NCBI GenBank assembly: GCA_023436145.1
Contig: JAEZKP010000021.1
Span: 19,852 to 83,851, forward strand
Length of the DNA stretch: 64,000 bases
From: Fibrobacterota bacterium
GTDB lineage: Bacteria > Fibrobacterota > Chitinivibrionia > Chitinivibrionales > Chitinispirillaceae
Direction: 5' to 3'
This document shows, piece after piece, positions 8,446 to 15,133 of this stretch. A program made the position numbers and the translations under genes. Under the pieces are notes generated by a model. That model saw only the letters and a program-made list of their open reading frames with translations. It did no database searches and was not told where the DNA came from. Positions within the stretch are counted from its first letter, which is position 1, and the number at the start of each line of letters is the position of its first letter.

Positions 8446-8877
8446 TTAGTTTACCTGATGTGTAAATGCATACAGTTCGATAGTATAGTTCTTCACCTGA
8501 ATCCGCATGGATATCTGCGGTTCTGCTTTCCGTGCTGTATAAATGATATCATCTGCAAAATTTTCATTCAACACATCTATCCGGAATGCAGATAACTTTG
8601 CCGATGCAGCTGCTTTACGATTATAGCACTCGATTAATCCCGCAGAGAAGCCAGACTTCAAAAGAAATCCGCTTTGCTCCACACCAGGTTGGTCTTTAGA
8701 AGACACAATAAGATATCCTTCTATTGCACCAGATACCTTGAATGCTATATTGAGAGGACTGGTTGCAAATGATCCATCCGGAATCCATCTTTTTTCAGTA
8801 CATATGAATGTTTCAAATATCCCCAGAAAGGCAGCAATAAAATTGCTGATTTCCCTGACAATTTGTTTGTCAATCAT
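8446..8877 (-). CDS. small protein upstream of the kinase, possibly CheX/CheC-like
   Basis: A 143-aa soluble protein. The segment FKVSGAIEGYLIVSSKD followed by a helical stretch is reminiscent of the beta-sheet core of CheX/CheC-type phosphatases, and the N-terminal helix (IVREISNFIAAFLGIFET) would fit. However, I do not see the ExxN phosphatase signature, so an active Asp-phosphate phosphatase cannot be claimed. It lies directly before the kinase and response regulator genes in the same direction. A role modulating that phosphorelay, by binding or dephosphorylation, is inference. Alternative: an unrelated conserved protein of this lineage. Confidence 0.5.
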   Translation of the reverse strand: MIDKQIVREISNFIAAFLGIFETFICTEKRWIPDGSFATSPLNIAFKVSGAIEGYLIVSSKDQPGVEQSGFLLKSGFSAGLIECYNRKAAASAKLSAFRIDVLNENFADDIIYTARKAEPQISMRIQVKNYTIELYAFTHQVN

Positions 8878-9021
8878 AGAACTATTTCAGTTTCCCTTTT
8901 TGATTTCTCACCAAAACAACAGATAATATGAATGAATGGGTAAAATAATATTCGACCTTTCAGGCAAAATATTGTTATCCTGCTCATTCTTGAGCTCTGA
9001 GCAATCAACATTTGTTTATCA

Positions 9022-9426
9022 TCATCTTTGATCTTTCTCCAAAGGTTGAGTAACCGAAGCGATCTTCAAATTTCGCGTCCCTCCAGGAACTTTCCACATA
9101 ATCTCATCTCCTTTTCTGTAACCGATTATAGCCGTCCCAATCGGTGCAAGAATGGAAATTTTACAACTGTCAGCATCCGATTCCCAGGGATATACCAGGA
9201 CATATCTGGAAGTCTCTTCATCCTCGATATCATATATTTCTACCTCTGAATGCATAATCACTACATCATCAGGAAGCTCCAGCCGGCCCACAATTTTCGC
9301 TTTGTCAATTTCTTCGATCAAAGCCCTGCTATACTGGTGATTCTGGTAAGCATTACAGAGTTGCCTCAGCCGTGATACATCAGTATCCAGAAGCACTAAT
9401 TTTTTTTCAATTATCCCCTTTTCCAT
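9022..9426 (-). CDS. rnk: Rnk/GreA-type transcription factor (nucleoside diphosphate kinase regulator)
   Basis: A 134-aa protein, close to the 136 aa of E. coli Rnk. The N-terminus (EKKLVLLDTDVSRLRQLCNAY) matches the short Rnk coiled coil. The C-terminal FKBP-like GreA/GreB domain is clear (SEVEIYDIEDEETSRYVLVYPWE, then LAPIGTAIIGYRKGDEIMWKVPGG). Rnk binds RNA polymerase near the secondary channel but lacks the long Gre coiled coil, so it is not a cleavage factor. The frame continues upstream to 9540, but GGAGGAAA just before the ATG at 9426 and a sigma-54 promoter at 9466-9481 inside that extension show that 9426 is the real start. It is transcribed alone. Confidence 0.85.
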   Translation of the reverse strand: MEKGIIEKKLVLLDTDVSRLRQLCNAYQNHQYSRALIEEIDKAKIVGRLELPDDVVIMHSEVEIYDIEDEETSRYVLVYPWESDADSCKISILAPIGTAIIGYRKGDEIMWKVPGGTRNLKIASVTQPLEKDQR

Positions 9427-9465
9427 GATTTTCCTCCAATCCGATAAAAATAAAACCCAGACCAG

Positions 9466-9481
9466 AGCAATTGGTGTGCCA
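9466..9481 (-). promoter_or_regulatory. sigma-54 promoter of rnk (TGGCAC-N5-TTGCT)
   Basis: On the minus strand TGGCAC-ACCAA-TTGCT matches the consensus TGGCAC-N5-TTGCW at every specified position, with GG and GC 10 bases apart. The start site would be near 9455, giving a leader of about 28 bases with GGAGG just ahead of the rnk ATG. This is the best sigma-54 match I found in the window. Confidence 0.8.
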
Positions 9482-9653
9482 GCCGATAACCCAATATATT
9501 TCAACAATTTACTATATGACAGCAAGGCTGATATCAACATATGTTTATTTAAGCAGGTAAATTAATAAACATTCAGCCTTTCATCCTCTTCCTTTTCTTA
9601 TTATTTAGGGCCACACCCTTATCGGAGCAAAATTTCAGATACGCTTAAAAAAA

Positions 9654-10271
9654 CTATGGATTTATGCTACAACTGTCAAGGCTATAAATTACCGGCCACC
9701 GTCCATTATTATCTTCCATCATTATTATTCCCACATTGTCTGCCATCCAGACCTCCTTAAATCCATGAATCAGAGGAGTTCTGAATATCACATGTAATAT
9801 TTCACGGTACACTCTCCCCTTTACCACCATTGAATCATAGAAGCCAAAGCACAGGTTACTGTCTGGAGATTCTATATGACCATTGACCAGATTCAGCCGC
9901 GCCGGGAGAAACCGCCTGTATACGCCTGTTAAAGATGATCCGAAAAGAATATCCCCACCCGATCTTTTAAACCAGTCATCAGTAGTATCCACACGATTCT
10001 CCTGAAAAGAGACCCGGTAATAGGTTATGTGGTCATCAGAGATGGTATCGGTCACTCTCACACTCAACAGATTCCCGCCATCTTCAGTATACATCCACCA
10101 GTTCATATTATTTTCAAAAGGAAAATATCCTCCGGTATATATGGTCCGCTGCAGGGGGATATATGTATCCCCATCCGTATTCTCTGTATCTTGCGGACCA
10201 TCAACCAATACTGCACATGAAATGCAGCTTACAGCCATAACTGTAAACACAGCCTTCAGTTTGCTAATCAT
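9654..10271 (-). CDS. predicted lipoprotein, 205 aa
   Basis: The N-terminus (MISKLKAVFTVMAVSCISCAV) is a signal peptide with a cysteine suited to lipid attachment (CISC followed by AV). The mature part starts with an Asp/Thr-rich linker and continues with a beta-rich domain containing NWWMYTEDGG and an FKEVWMADNVGIIMME motif. The last type of pattern is common in secreted proteins of Fibrobacterota and Bacteroidota that carry a tail ending in a promised-metadata-style beta sheet, but I cannot name a family. I chose the ATG at 10271 because AAAGGA lies 6 bases upstream; starts at 10286 and 10325 are in frame. It is the last of three lipoprotein genes after the TIGR02147 regulator and shares its SCAV-(L/F)-(V/I)-D N-terminus with the preceding 45-aa lipoprotein. 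Confidence 0.6.
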   Translation of the reverse strand: MISKLKAVFTVMAVSCISCAVLVDGPQDTENTDGDTYIPLQRTIYTGGYFPFENNMNWWMYTEDGGNLLSVRVTDTISDDHITYYRVSFQENRVDTTDDWFKRSGGDILFGSSLTGVYRRFLPARLNLVNGHIESPDSNLCFGFYDSMVVKGRVYREILHVIFRTPLIHGFKEVWMADNVGIIMMEDNNGRWPVIYSLDSCSINP

Positions 10272-10332
10272 AGAATGTCCTTTCATAACAATACCACTCC
10301 GCCATGGCGCACGGCTCATGAGCATGGCAATT

Positions 10333-10470
10333 TCACCTGGTTCTGGTTATTATGGTTATGGTATCGTAATCATCATCATAACATTTCACTTCCGGGGTAT
10401 CGATAAACACCGCACAGGAACTGACTAGTAATAACATTGTGGAGACTAAAAGGTAAAAAACTTTTTTCAT
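10333..10470 (-). CDS. very small predicted lipoprotein, 45 aa
   Basis: The ATG at 10470 has an excellent ribosome-binding site (AGGAGGGG), so the upstream in-frame part of the longer frame (to 10530) is not translated. The product is a signal peptide (MKKVFYLLVSTMLLLVSSC) plus only about 26 mature residues, acidic in the middle (CYDDDYDTIT). The residues at the cysteine, CAVFIDTPE, match CAVLVDGPQ of the next lipoprotein, so the two share ancestry at least in the leader region. It may be a functional small lipoprotein or the stump of a shortened paralogue. It sits between a GC-rich hairpin and the 205-aa lipoprotein gene. Confidence 0.6.
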   Translation of the reverse strand: MKKVFYLLVSTMLLLVSSCAVFIDTPEVKCYDDDYDTITIITRTR

Positions 10471-10510
10471 AACCCCTCCTTGTTTACATATGTATTTTTT
10501 TTCAGACAAA

Positions 10511-10528
10511 GCAGGGGCTATCCCCTGC
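10511..10528 (-). terminator. GC-rich hairpin between lipoprotein genes
   Basis: A perfect 7-bp stem GCAGGGG / CCCCTGC with a 4-base loop, read on the minus strand and followed by TTTGTC and then A-rich sequence. The U-tract is short, so it may act as a partial terminator or a stabilising 3' end for the 234-aa lipoprotein message, while the small lipoprotein downstream has its own strong ribosome-binding site. Confidence 0.45.
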
Positions 10529-10565
10529 ATTTGGGCTCTATTTACAGATCGGAACTTGTTTATGG

Positions 10566-11270
10566 TTAATGGTTCAGCAAATTATCGGTGATATCATCCA
10601 GAGTAACAGTTAATCCTGGCAATAACCTTATTTCCTTGATATCATATCCGGCTTCGAATGGTTTTTTCATACGGATAGTAAACATATAATCCACCTCTGT
10701 ATCAACCGGAATTCCGGCTATACTGGCATAAATTCCTTTGCCGGTGCAAGCCACCGTCAACCCGGTTCCTCTGACAGACACATAAAAAAGCACATTATCT
10801 GATGCAGCTCCACCGTTATACTGAATCCTGGCTCCAGCTGTTTGCTGAACCAGAAGCTGTCCCAAATCAATCCTTATAGAATCAGCAGGAACATTGATTT
10901 CACGCAGAATACCATTCCCCCGGGCATCCTTTATATAAACGTAGTGCTTTCCAGGTCTGACATTAGATATTCTGAAGAAACCATCTCTTTCTGTCATGGT
11001 CTCAGGTGTATCTTTGCTTCCATATTCCGCTAAAAAGTTTGCCGGATGGATAAAAACGTTGCAGTTTGCAAGAGGAAGAGTAAGGAGTCTCCTTTTCAAA
11101 GCACCGGAGGAATCATTACTGCTGTCCGGATAGTTCACCACTCCCACCACCTCAGAACCGCTTCCACCGACGGAAGAACTCTGCGATGGAGCTGAACTGA
11201 AACAGGAACTTAATAAAAAGACACCTGCAATGAGTGTCAGAAACATTAAGAAAGTGATTATTTTTTTCAT
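10566..11270 (-). CDS. predicted lipoprotein with carboxypeptidase-regulatory-like domain
   Basis: A 234-aa protein. The signal peptide MKKIITFLMFLTLIAGVFLLSSC ends in a standard lipobox (LSSC), followed by a Ser/Gly-rich linker. The part from about residue 40 to 130 resembles a carboxypeptidase regulatory-like (transthyretin-type) fold: VVGVVNY, then NCNVFIHPAN, TERDGFFRISNVRPGKHYVYIKDARGNG. The last 90 residues form a second beta-rich module. Such domains usually serve in surface binding or as spacers. It starts 6 bases after the stop of the TIGR02147 regulator gene, so the two are very likely co-transcribed. Confidence 0.7.
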   Translation of the reverse strand: MKKIITFLMFLTLIAGVFLLSSCFSSAPSQSSSVGGSGSEVVGVVNYPDSSNDSSGALKRRLLTLPLANCNVFIHPANFLAEYGSKDTPETMTERDGFFRISNVRPGKHYVYIKDARGNGILREINVPADSIRIDLGQLLVQQTAGARIQYNGGAASDNVLFYVSVRGTGLTVACTGKGIYASIAGIPVDTEVDYMFTIRMKKPFEAGYDIKEIRLLPGLTVTLDDITDNLLNH

Positions 11271-11276
11271 GGTAAA

Positions 11277-12122
11277 TTAATCCTTGTGTATTGCGCTAAC
11301 CGGAAACAGATGAAAATTCAGATGATACACCCTATCCGGTTTAGCTTCATCATCTTCCACAATTTTAAGCAGATCTCTTCTGAATTCGTCAATTCTTTCT
11401 GCAATTTTTAAAAAACCGCCCTGTGAGACACTGAAAGTCAAAGTGGAAAAGCGACGTTTATCCCTCGGAAACACATCCACAGCCCTTTTAGCCAGATCTG
11501 CAAATTCCAGTAGAAACCGGTTTACAATCACCAAAGGGACATCAGTACCACTTGCTGTGAAAGAATCTGCAGGTTTTAAGTTACCCTCCTGATCCTCTCT
11601 GAGTACCCCCAGGTTCACCAGCATTTCCAACGCCTCCTTCACTTCAGAAGAGCTAATCGGAGGATTAAGCATTTTTCCAATCTCCCGGTATGATAAATCG
11701 GAGCCATTTTTACAACACATTATAGAAAGTAACTCCCGTAATACCAGAAAATACCAATGTGAATACAATCCATATTGACTGTTGTCAAGCAATTTTACAG
11801 CAGTCTTTTTAAACTGCTGTAACTGCTCAAAATAATGATCCCGTTCCAACTGTTTTTTTGCCTGATTATAAGCCACCAGCAACTCAAAGTACTGCTGTTC
11901 TTTTCTGGTGAACCTGATTACCTTACCCAGTTCCACAATGTGAGAAGGCATCAGGTTGCGCTCACCTCTGAGAATGCGGTTAAAAAAACCGGGGTTACAC
12001 TGAATTCGGGAAGCCAGCGCCCGCATGGAATAGGATGGATTCAGCTTTTTCTTGTTTACTATAAAATCATTGAGAAAAGAGCGGTAATCCATATAATCAA
12101 AAATGCTTTGCTCTGTATCCAT
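11277..12122 (-). CDS. TIGR02147 family protein (putative transcriptional regulator)
   Basis: A 281-aa protein with the hallmarks of TIGR02147, a family expanded in Fibrobacter: the N-terminal FDYMDYRSFLNDF, a lambda-repressor-like helix-turn-helix region (YSMRALASRIQCNPGFFNRILRGERNLMPSHI), a helical middle with YFELLVAYNQAK, a winged-helix-like part (REIGKMLNPPISSSEVKEALEMLVNLGVLRED) and a C-terminal segment with RRFSTLTFSVS and the RRDLLKIVED helix. DNA binding is inferred from the helix-turn-helix. I chose the ATG at 12122 because GGGGAGG lies 6 bases upstream; the frame continues to 12176 but crosses the promoter. It heads an operon with three lipoproteins and may control them. Confidence 0.85.
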   Translation of the reverse strand: MDTEQSIFDYMDYRSFLNDFIVNKKKLNPSYSMRALASRIQCNPGFFNRILRGERNLMPSHIVELGKVIRFTRKEQQYFELLVAYNQAKKQLERDHYFEQLQQFKKTAVKLLDNSQYGLYSHWYFLVLRELLSIMCCKNGSDLSYREIGKMLNPPISSSEVKEALEMLVNLGVLREDQEGNLKPADSFTASGTDVPLVIVNRFLLEFADLAKRAVDVFPRDKRRFSTLTFSVSQGGFLKIAERIDEFRRDLLKIVEDDEAKPDRVYHLNFHLFPVSAIHKD

Positions 12123-12147
12123 CAGTTGCCTCCCCCATTCTGCATTT

Positions 12148-12176
12148 AATATACAGTTACTACAGCAAGACAGCAA
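12148..12176 (-). promoter_or_regulatory. sigma-70-type promoter of the TIGR02147-lipoprotein operon
   Basis: On the minus strand TTGCTG (12171-12176) and TATATT (12148-12153) are separated by 17 bases. A start site near 12141 would leave about 20 bases of leader containing GGGGAGG. This supports the start codon at 12122. Confidence 0.5.
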
Positions 12177-12194
12177 CTTCCAGAGTTAAAAAGC

Positions 12195-12210
12195 GATGCC
12201 GGATGGCATC
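12195..12210 (-). other. short hairpin next to the 58-bp repeat array
   Basis: GATGCC / GGCATC form a perfect 6-bp stem with a 4-base loop. Read on the minus strand it is followed by GCTTTTTAA, which resembles a weak terminator, although no gene lies upstream on that strand between here and the pst promoter. Confidence 0.35.
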
Positions 12211-12250
12211 AGGGATTTCAGGTTTCAGATTCTAGATTTTAGATTTTAAA

Positions 12251-12714
12251 GAATAAGAATCGGAGATTTTAGATTGTAGAAAAGAAATGAGAAATTGAAG
12301 ATTTTTAAGAATAAGAATCGGTGATTTTAGATTGTAGAGAAGAAATGAGAAATTGAAGATTTTAAAGAATAAGAATCGGTGATTTTAGATTGTAGAAAAG
12401 AAATGAGAAACTGAAGATTTTTAAGACTAAGAATCGGTGATTTTAGATTGTAGAGAAGGAATGAGAAATTGAAGATTTTTAAGAATAAGAATCGGTGATT
12501 TTAGATTGTAGAGAAGGAATGGGAAATTGGTAATTTTTAAGAATAAGAATAGGTGATTTTAGATTGTAGAGAAGGAATGGGAAATTGGTAATTTTTAAGA
12601 ATAAGAATAGGTAATTTCAGATTTTAGAAAAATAGCGAGAAATTGTCGATTTTAAAGAAAAAAATTAGGAACCAGAGGTTGTAGATTTTGAAAAGAAAAT
12701 TGGGAGATCGATTT
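12251..12714. repeat. 58-bp tandem repeat array, eight units, non-coding
   Basis: Units of exactly 58 bases begin at 12251, 12309, 12367, 12425, 12483, 12541, 12599 and 12657. The common core is AAGAATCGGTGATTTTAGAT followed by TGTAGAGAAG and an A-rich tail. Units 1-6 differ by only a few bases. Units 5 and 6 share derived changes, which indicates recent tandem duplication, and units 7-8 are progressively decayed. There are no spacers, so this is not a CRISPR array, and the unit length (not divisible by 3) with stops in all frames rules out coding. It fills the gap between the divergent TIGR02147 and pst operons. The rest of 12123-13104 holds the two promoters and the pst leader. Confidence 0.9.
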
Positions 12715-12898
12715 CTGAATAAAAAGCTGAGATTACAGAATGGGAATGATGAAAATTCGATCATCTCCAGATCTGGTAAAAAACCACTCAGGGAACGGTA
12801 GCTTCCAATGAAGTGTCGGATTATATTTTTAAGTGGATTTAAGTGTTTCATTACACATTAATTTGATAATAAAAAACAAAAAAAACAGTAATATCTGA

Positions 12899-12942
12899 TT
12901 GTTAGCAAAATGTTAGGAAATTGTTAGCAAATTGCTATAATG
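12899..12942 (+). promoter_or_regulatory. PHO-box-like operator (four 11-bp direct repeats) with TATAAT box
   Basis: Four direct repeats with exact 11-base spacing start at 12899, 12910, 12921 and 12932. The cores are TTGTTAGCAAA, ATGTTAGGAAA, TTGTTAGCAAA and TTGCTATAATG. A perfect -10 hexamer TATAAT (12936-12941) overlaps the last repeat and there is no -35 box. PhoB/PhoP boxes in other bacteria are direct repeats with the same 11-base period placed in this position, so activation by a PhoB-type regulator under phosphate starvation is likely. The leader to the phoU-like gene would be about 155 bases. Confidence 0.75.
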
Positions 12943-13104
12943 ACGGAGTCAGATTTTTAAAAAAACGCCTTATTTTAAAGCATAATAAAGATATTGTTAT
13001 TTTCCATTTCTTTTTTTTCATTGTGACATTCCCATTATTATTTTAGCACTTTAAAACTGCATGAAGAATCAACCCGGTTTTTACCAAGGAGGTATCAGGC
13101 CGAT

Positions 13105-14202
13105 ATGTTATTATATAGACAAGAATCTCTTCAACGGGACATCGACCGGATCCGTGAATATGTTCTTAAGATGTCTCAACAGGCCCAAAGAGCACTCCAG
13201 GATTGCATAAAGGCTTACCTCGAAAATAACCGGCAATTAGCCTACGCCATTATTCTTCGTGACCAGCACATCGATGAGAAAGAGAAAGAAATTGACAGAC
13301 TGTGTCTGGAATTTCTGGTGCGGCAGCAACCGGTGGCAGGCCCCCTGCGCTTTGCCTACAGCACTATCCGCATAAACCTTGAAATTGAACGGGTGGGTGA
13401 TTATGCAGAAAGTATTGCCCGTCAAATATTAAAACTCCACAACTCTCCCAACTACCAGCTTAAGAAACAGATTACCGAACTGGCCAACCTTTCCATCGAC
13501 ATGTTCCATGATTCTATCCAGGCTTTTTTAAAACAGGATGAGCAACATGCACGAAAAACCATAGAAGTTGAAAGCACAGTAGATGCACTCAGAACCGAAC
13601 TTAATAATCAACTCATAAAAATGCTTAAGGAACAGGATTGCAGCTTTGATTCGGCTGCGCCTTTGATGACTATGATTCGTAAATTCGAAAGGGTCTCTGA
13701 TCAGGCAAGAAATATCTGCAACGAAGTTTTATACATGTGCACTGGTGAAATGGCCAAGCATCCAGGAACCGAAGCATTCAGAGTACTTTTTGTGGATGAC
13801 AGCAACTCCTGCCAGAGCCAGATTGCAGAAGCAATCGCACTCTCATTCAAAGAAAAAAAATTCATCTTCAGCAGCGCCGGGATAGAGCCAAAACCCATAG
13901 ACCGTCCTACTATAGAATTCATGAAAACCAAAGGAATCGATCTTTCCCGTGTTGCCCCAAAAGGAATTCATCAGATTCCTAATCTTGATCATTATCAGAT
14001 AATAATCGCTTTGACCAGAAATGCTTCTCAGGGTCTCCCAAAGCCACCCTGCAAAGTAGTATTTCTGGAGTGGCCGGTGGAATCAGCACATGAAAATACC
14101 CAAGCCTATGAGGAAACCTACAATTTCCTCAAATCACAGATAAGTGATCTGATAAACGCGATTATAATAGATGCAGACTCCGCTTCAGAGAAGGTGAGTT
14201 AA
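13105..14202 (+). CDS. phoU: PhoU fused to a degenerate low-molecular-weight phosphatase/ArsC-type domain
   Basis: A 365-aa fusion. Residues 1-215 are a PhoU pair of three-helix bundles (RDIDRIREYVLKMSQQAQRAL; INLEIERVGDYAESIAR; MIRKFERVSDQARNICNEV), with the conserved ERVGDYA and ERVSDQARN metal-binding motifs intact. PhoU normally tells PhoR/PhoB about transport through Pst. Residues about 226-350 match the LMW-PTPase/thioredoxin-type arsenate reductase fold (RVLFVDDSNSCQSQIAEA, FIFSSAGIEP, GIDLS, IIIALTRNA, VVFLEWPV). The P-loop should read C-x5-R; here the nucleophile Cys is D231 and the Arg is Q237, so it should have no phosphatase activity. AAGGAGGT lies 11 bases before the ATG. Its stop overlaps the pstS start (TAATG). 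Confidence 0.88.
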   Translation: MLLYRQESLQRDIDRIREYVLKMSQQAQRALQDCIKAYLENNRQLAYAIILRDQHIDEKEKEIDRLCLEFLVRQQPVAGPLRFAYSTIRINLEIERVGDYAESIARQILKLHNSPNYQLKKQITELANLSIDMFHDSIQAFLKQDEQHARKTIEVESTVDALRTELNNQLIKMLKEQDCSFDSAAPLMTMIRKFERVSDQARNICNEVLYMCTGEMAKHPGTEAFRVLFVDDSNSCQSQIAEAIALSFKEKKFIFSSAGIEPKPIDRPTIEFMKTKGIDLSRVAPKGIHQIPNLDHYQIIIALTRNASQGLPKPPCKVVFLEWPVESAHENTQAYEETYNFLKSQISDLINAIIIDADSASEKVS

Positions 14203-15119
14203 TGATCCAAACCAGGGCACTCTTCCTTGTCAAAAAAGGCACATTACTGTGGTCTTCTTTTCTGCTGTTAATGCTCAGCTGTACAAAAGCAGAAAAGAAT
14301 AAAGAAGAGATCACCACTATTCAGGTTAAAGGTTCCGATACAATGGTCAATATTGCTCAGGCCTGGGCAGAGGAGTATAAAAATGTGGAACCATCTGTGG
14401 AGATCGAAGTATCAGGTGGTGGTTCAGGAGTGGGTATAGCAGCTCTTACCAAGGGAGCTATAGACATAGCAAATGCCAGTCGAAACATGAAAGCCCAGGA
14501 AATTCAATTAGCCAGGCAGAACACAGGGAAAGAACCTGTTGAATTTATTATAGGGTACGATGCTTTGGTGGTTTATGTACACAAAGATAACCCCATAAAC
14601 CAGATCTCCATAGAACAGTTGGCTAAGATTTTCATAGAAAACAGCGATATCACCAGATGGTCACAAATTGGGATTACCATCCCAGGGGTGAAAAATGACC
14701 GGATAATTCGAATCAGCCGTCAATCCAGTTCGGGTACATACGAATTTTTCAGAGAACAGGTCCTGGGCAATCAGGACTTTAAACTCGGCTCCCTTGACAT
14801 GAACGGATCAAAGGAGGTGGTCGAACTGGTGGGACACACAAAAACGGCAATCGGTTATAGTGGAATGGGCTATGTTACTAAAGAGGTAAAAATGCTTAAC
14901 ATCTCTGCAAACAACGAAACTCCTGTAGCCCCGACCATTTACAATTCACAAAACAGGATCTACCCCTTAGCCCGTTCTCTTCTGGTTTACACTCTTGGAG
15001 AGCCTGAAGGAGCTGTCAAAAAATACATCGATTGGATGATGTCTGCAGCAGGACAACAGATTCTGATGGACAACGGTTATGTACCTCTGCCAGACTCCAC
15101 TGTACAACAAATACTTTAA
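14202..15119 (+). CDS. pstS: phosphate ABC transporter substrate-binding lipoprotein PstS
   Basis: A 305-aa periplasmic phosphate-binding protein anchored as a lipoprotein: signal peptide ending MLSC with the acylated Cys at residue 27. The PstS features are present: KGSDTMVNIAQAWAEEY, the phosphate loop VSGGGSGVGIAAL, DIANASR, DALVVYVHKDNP, and SRQSSSGTYEFFREQV. It delivers phosphate to the PstC-PstA channel. Translation is coupled to phoU through TAATG. The length is normal. Confidence 0.95.
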   Translation: MIQTRALFLVKKGTLLWSSFLLLMLSCTKAEKNKEEITTIQVKGSDTMVNIAQAWAEEYKNVEPSVEIEVSGGGSGVGIAALTKGAIDIANASRNMKAQEIQLARQNTGKEPVEFIIGYDALVVYVHKDNPINQISIEQLAKIFIENSDITRWSQIGITIPGVKNDRIIRISRQSSSGTYEFFREQVLGNQDFKLGSLDMNGSKEVVELVGHTKTAIGYSGMGYVTKEVKMLNISANNETPVAPTIYNSQNRIYPLARSLLVYTLGEPEGAVKKYIDWMMSAAGQQILMDNGYVPLPDSTVQQIL

Positions 15120-15133
15120 AAATCCGGGGATCA

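Noticed and set aside
12251..12714. CRISPR array
   Set aside because: Repeat units are contiguous without spacers, and no cas genes are in the window.
12624..12851. 75-aa minus-strand frame over the end of the 58-bp array
   Set aside because: Phe/Leu-rich low-complexity translation, no ribosome-binding site, overlaps decayed repeats.
15032..15133. Upstream extension of pstC
   Set aside because: It lies within the end of pstS, and the ATG at 15134 has a ribosome-binding site.
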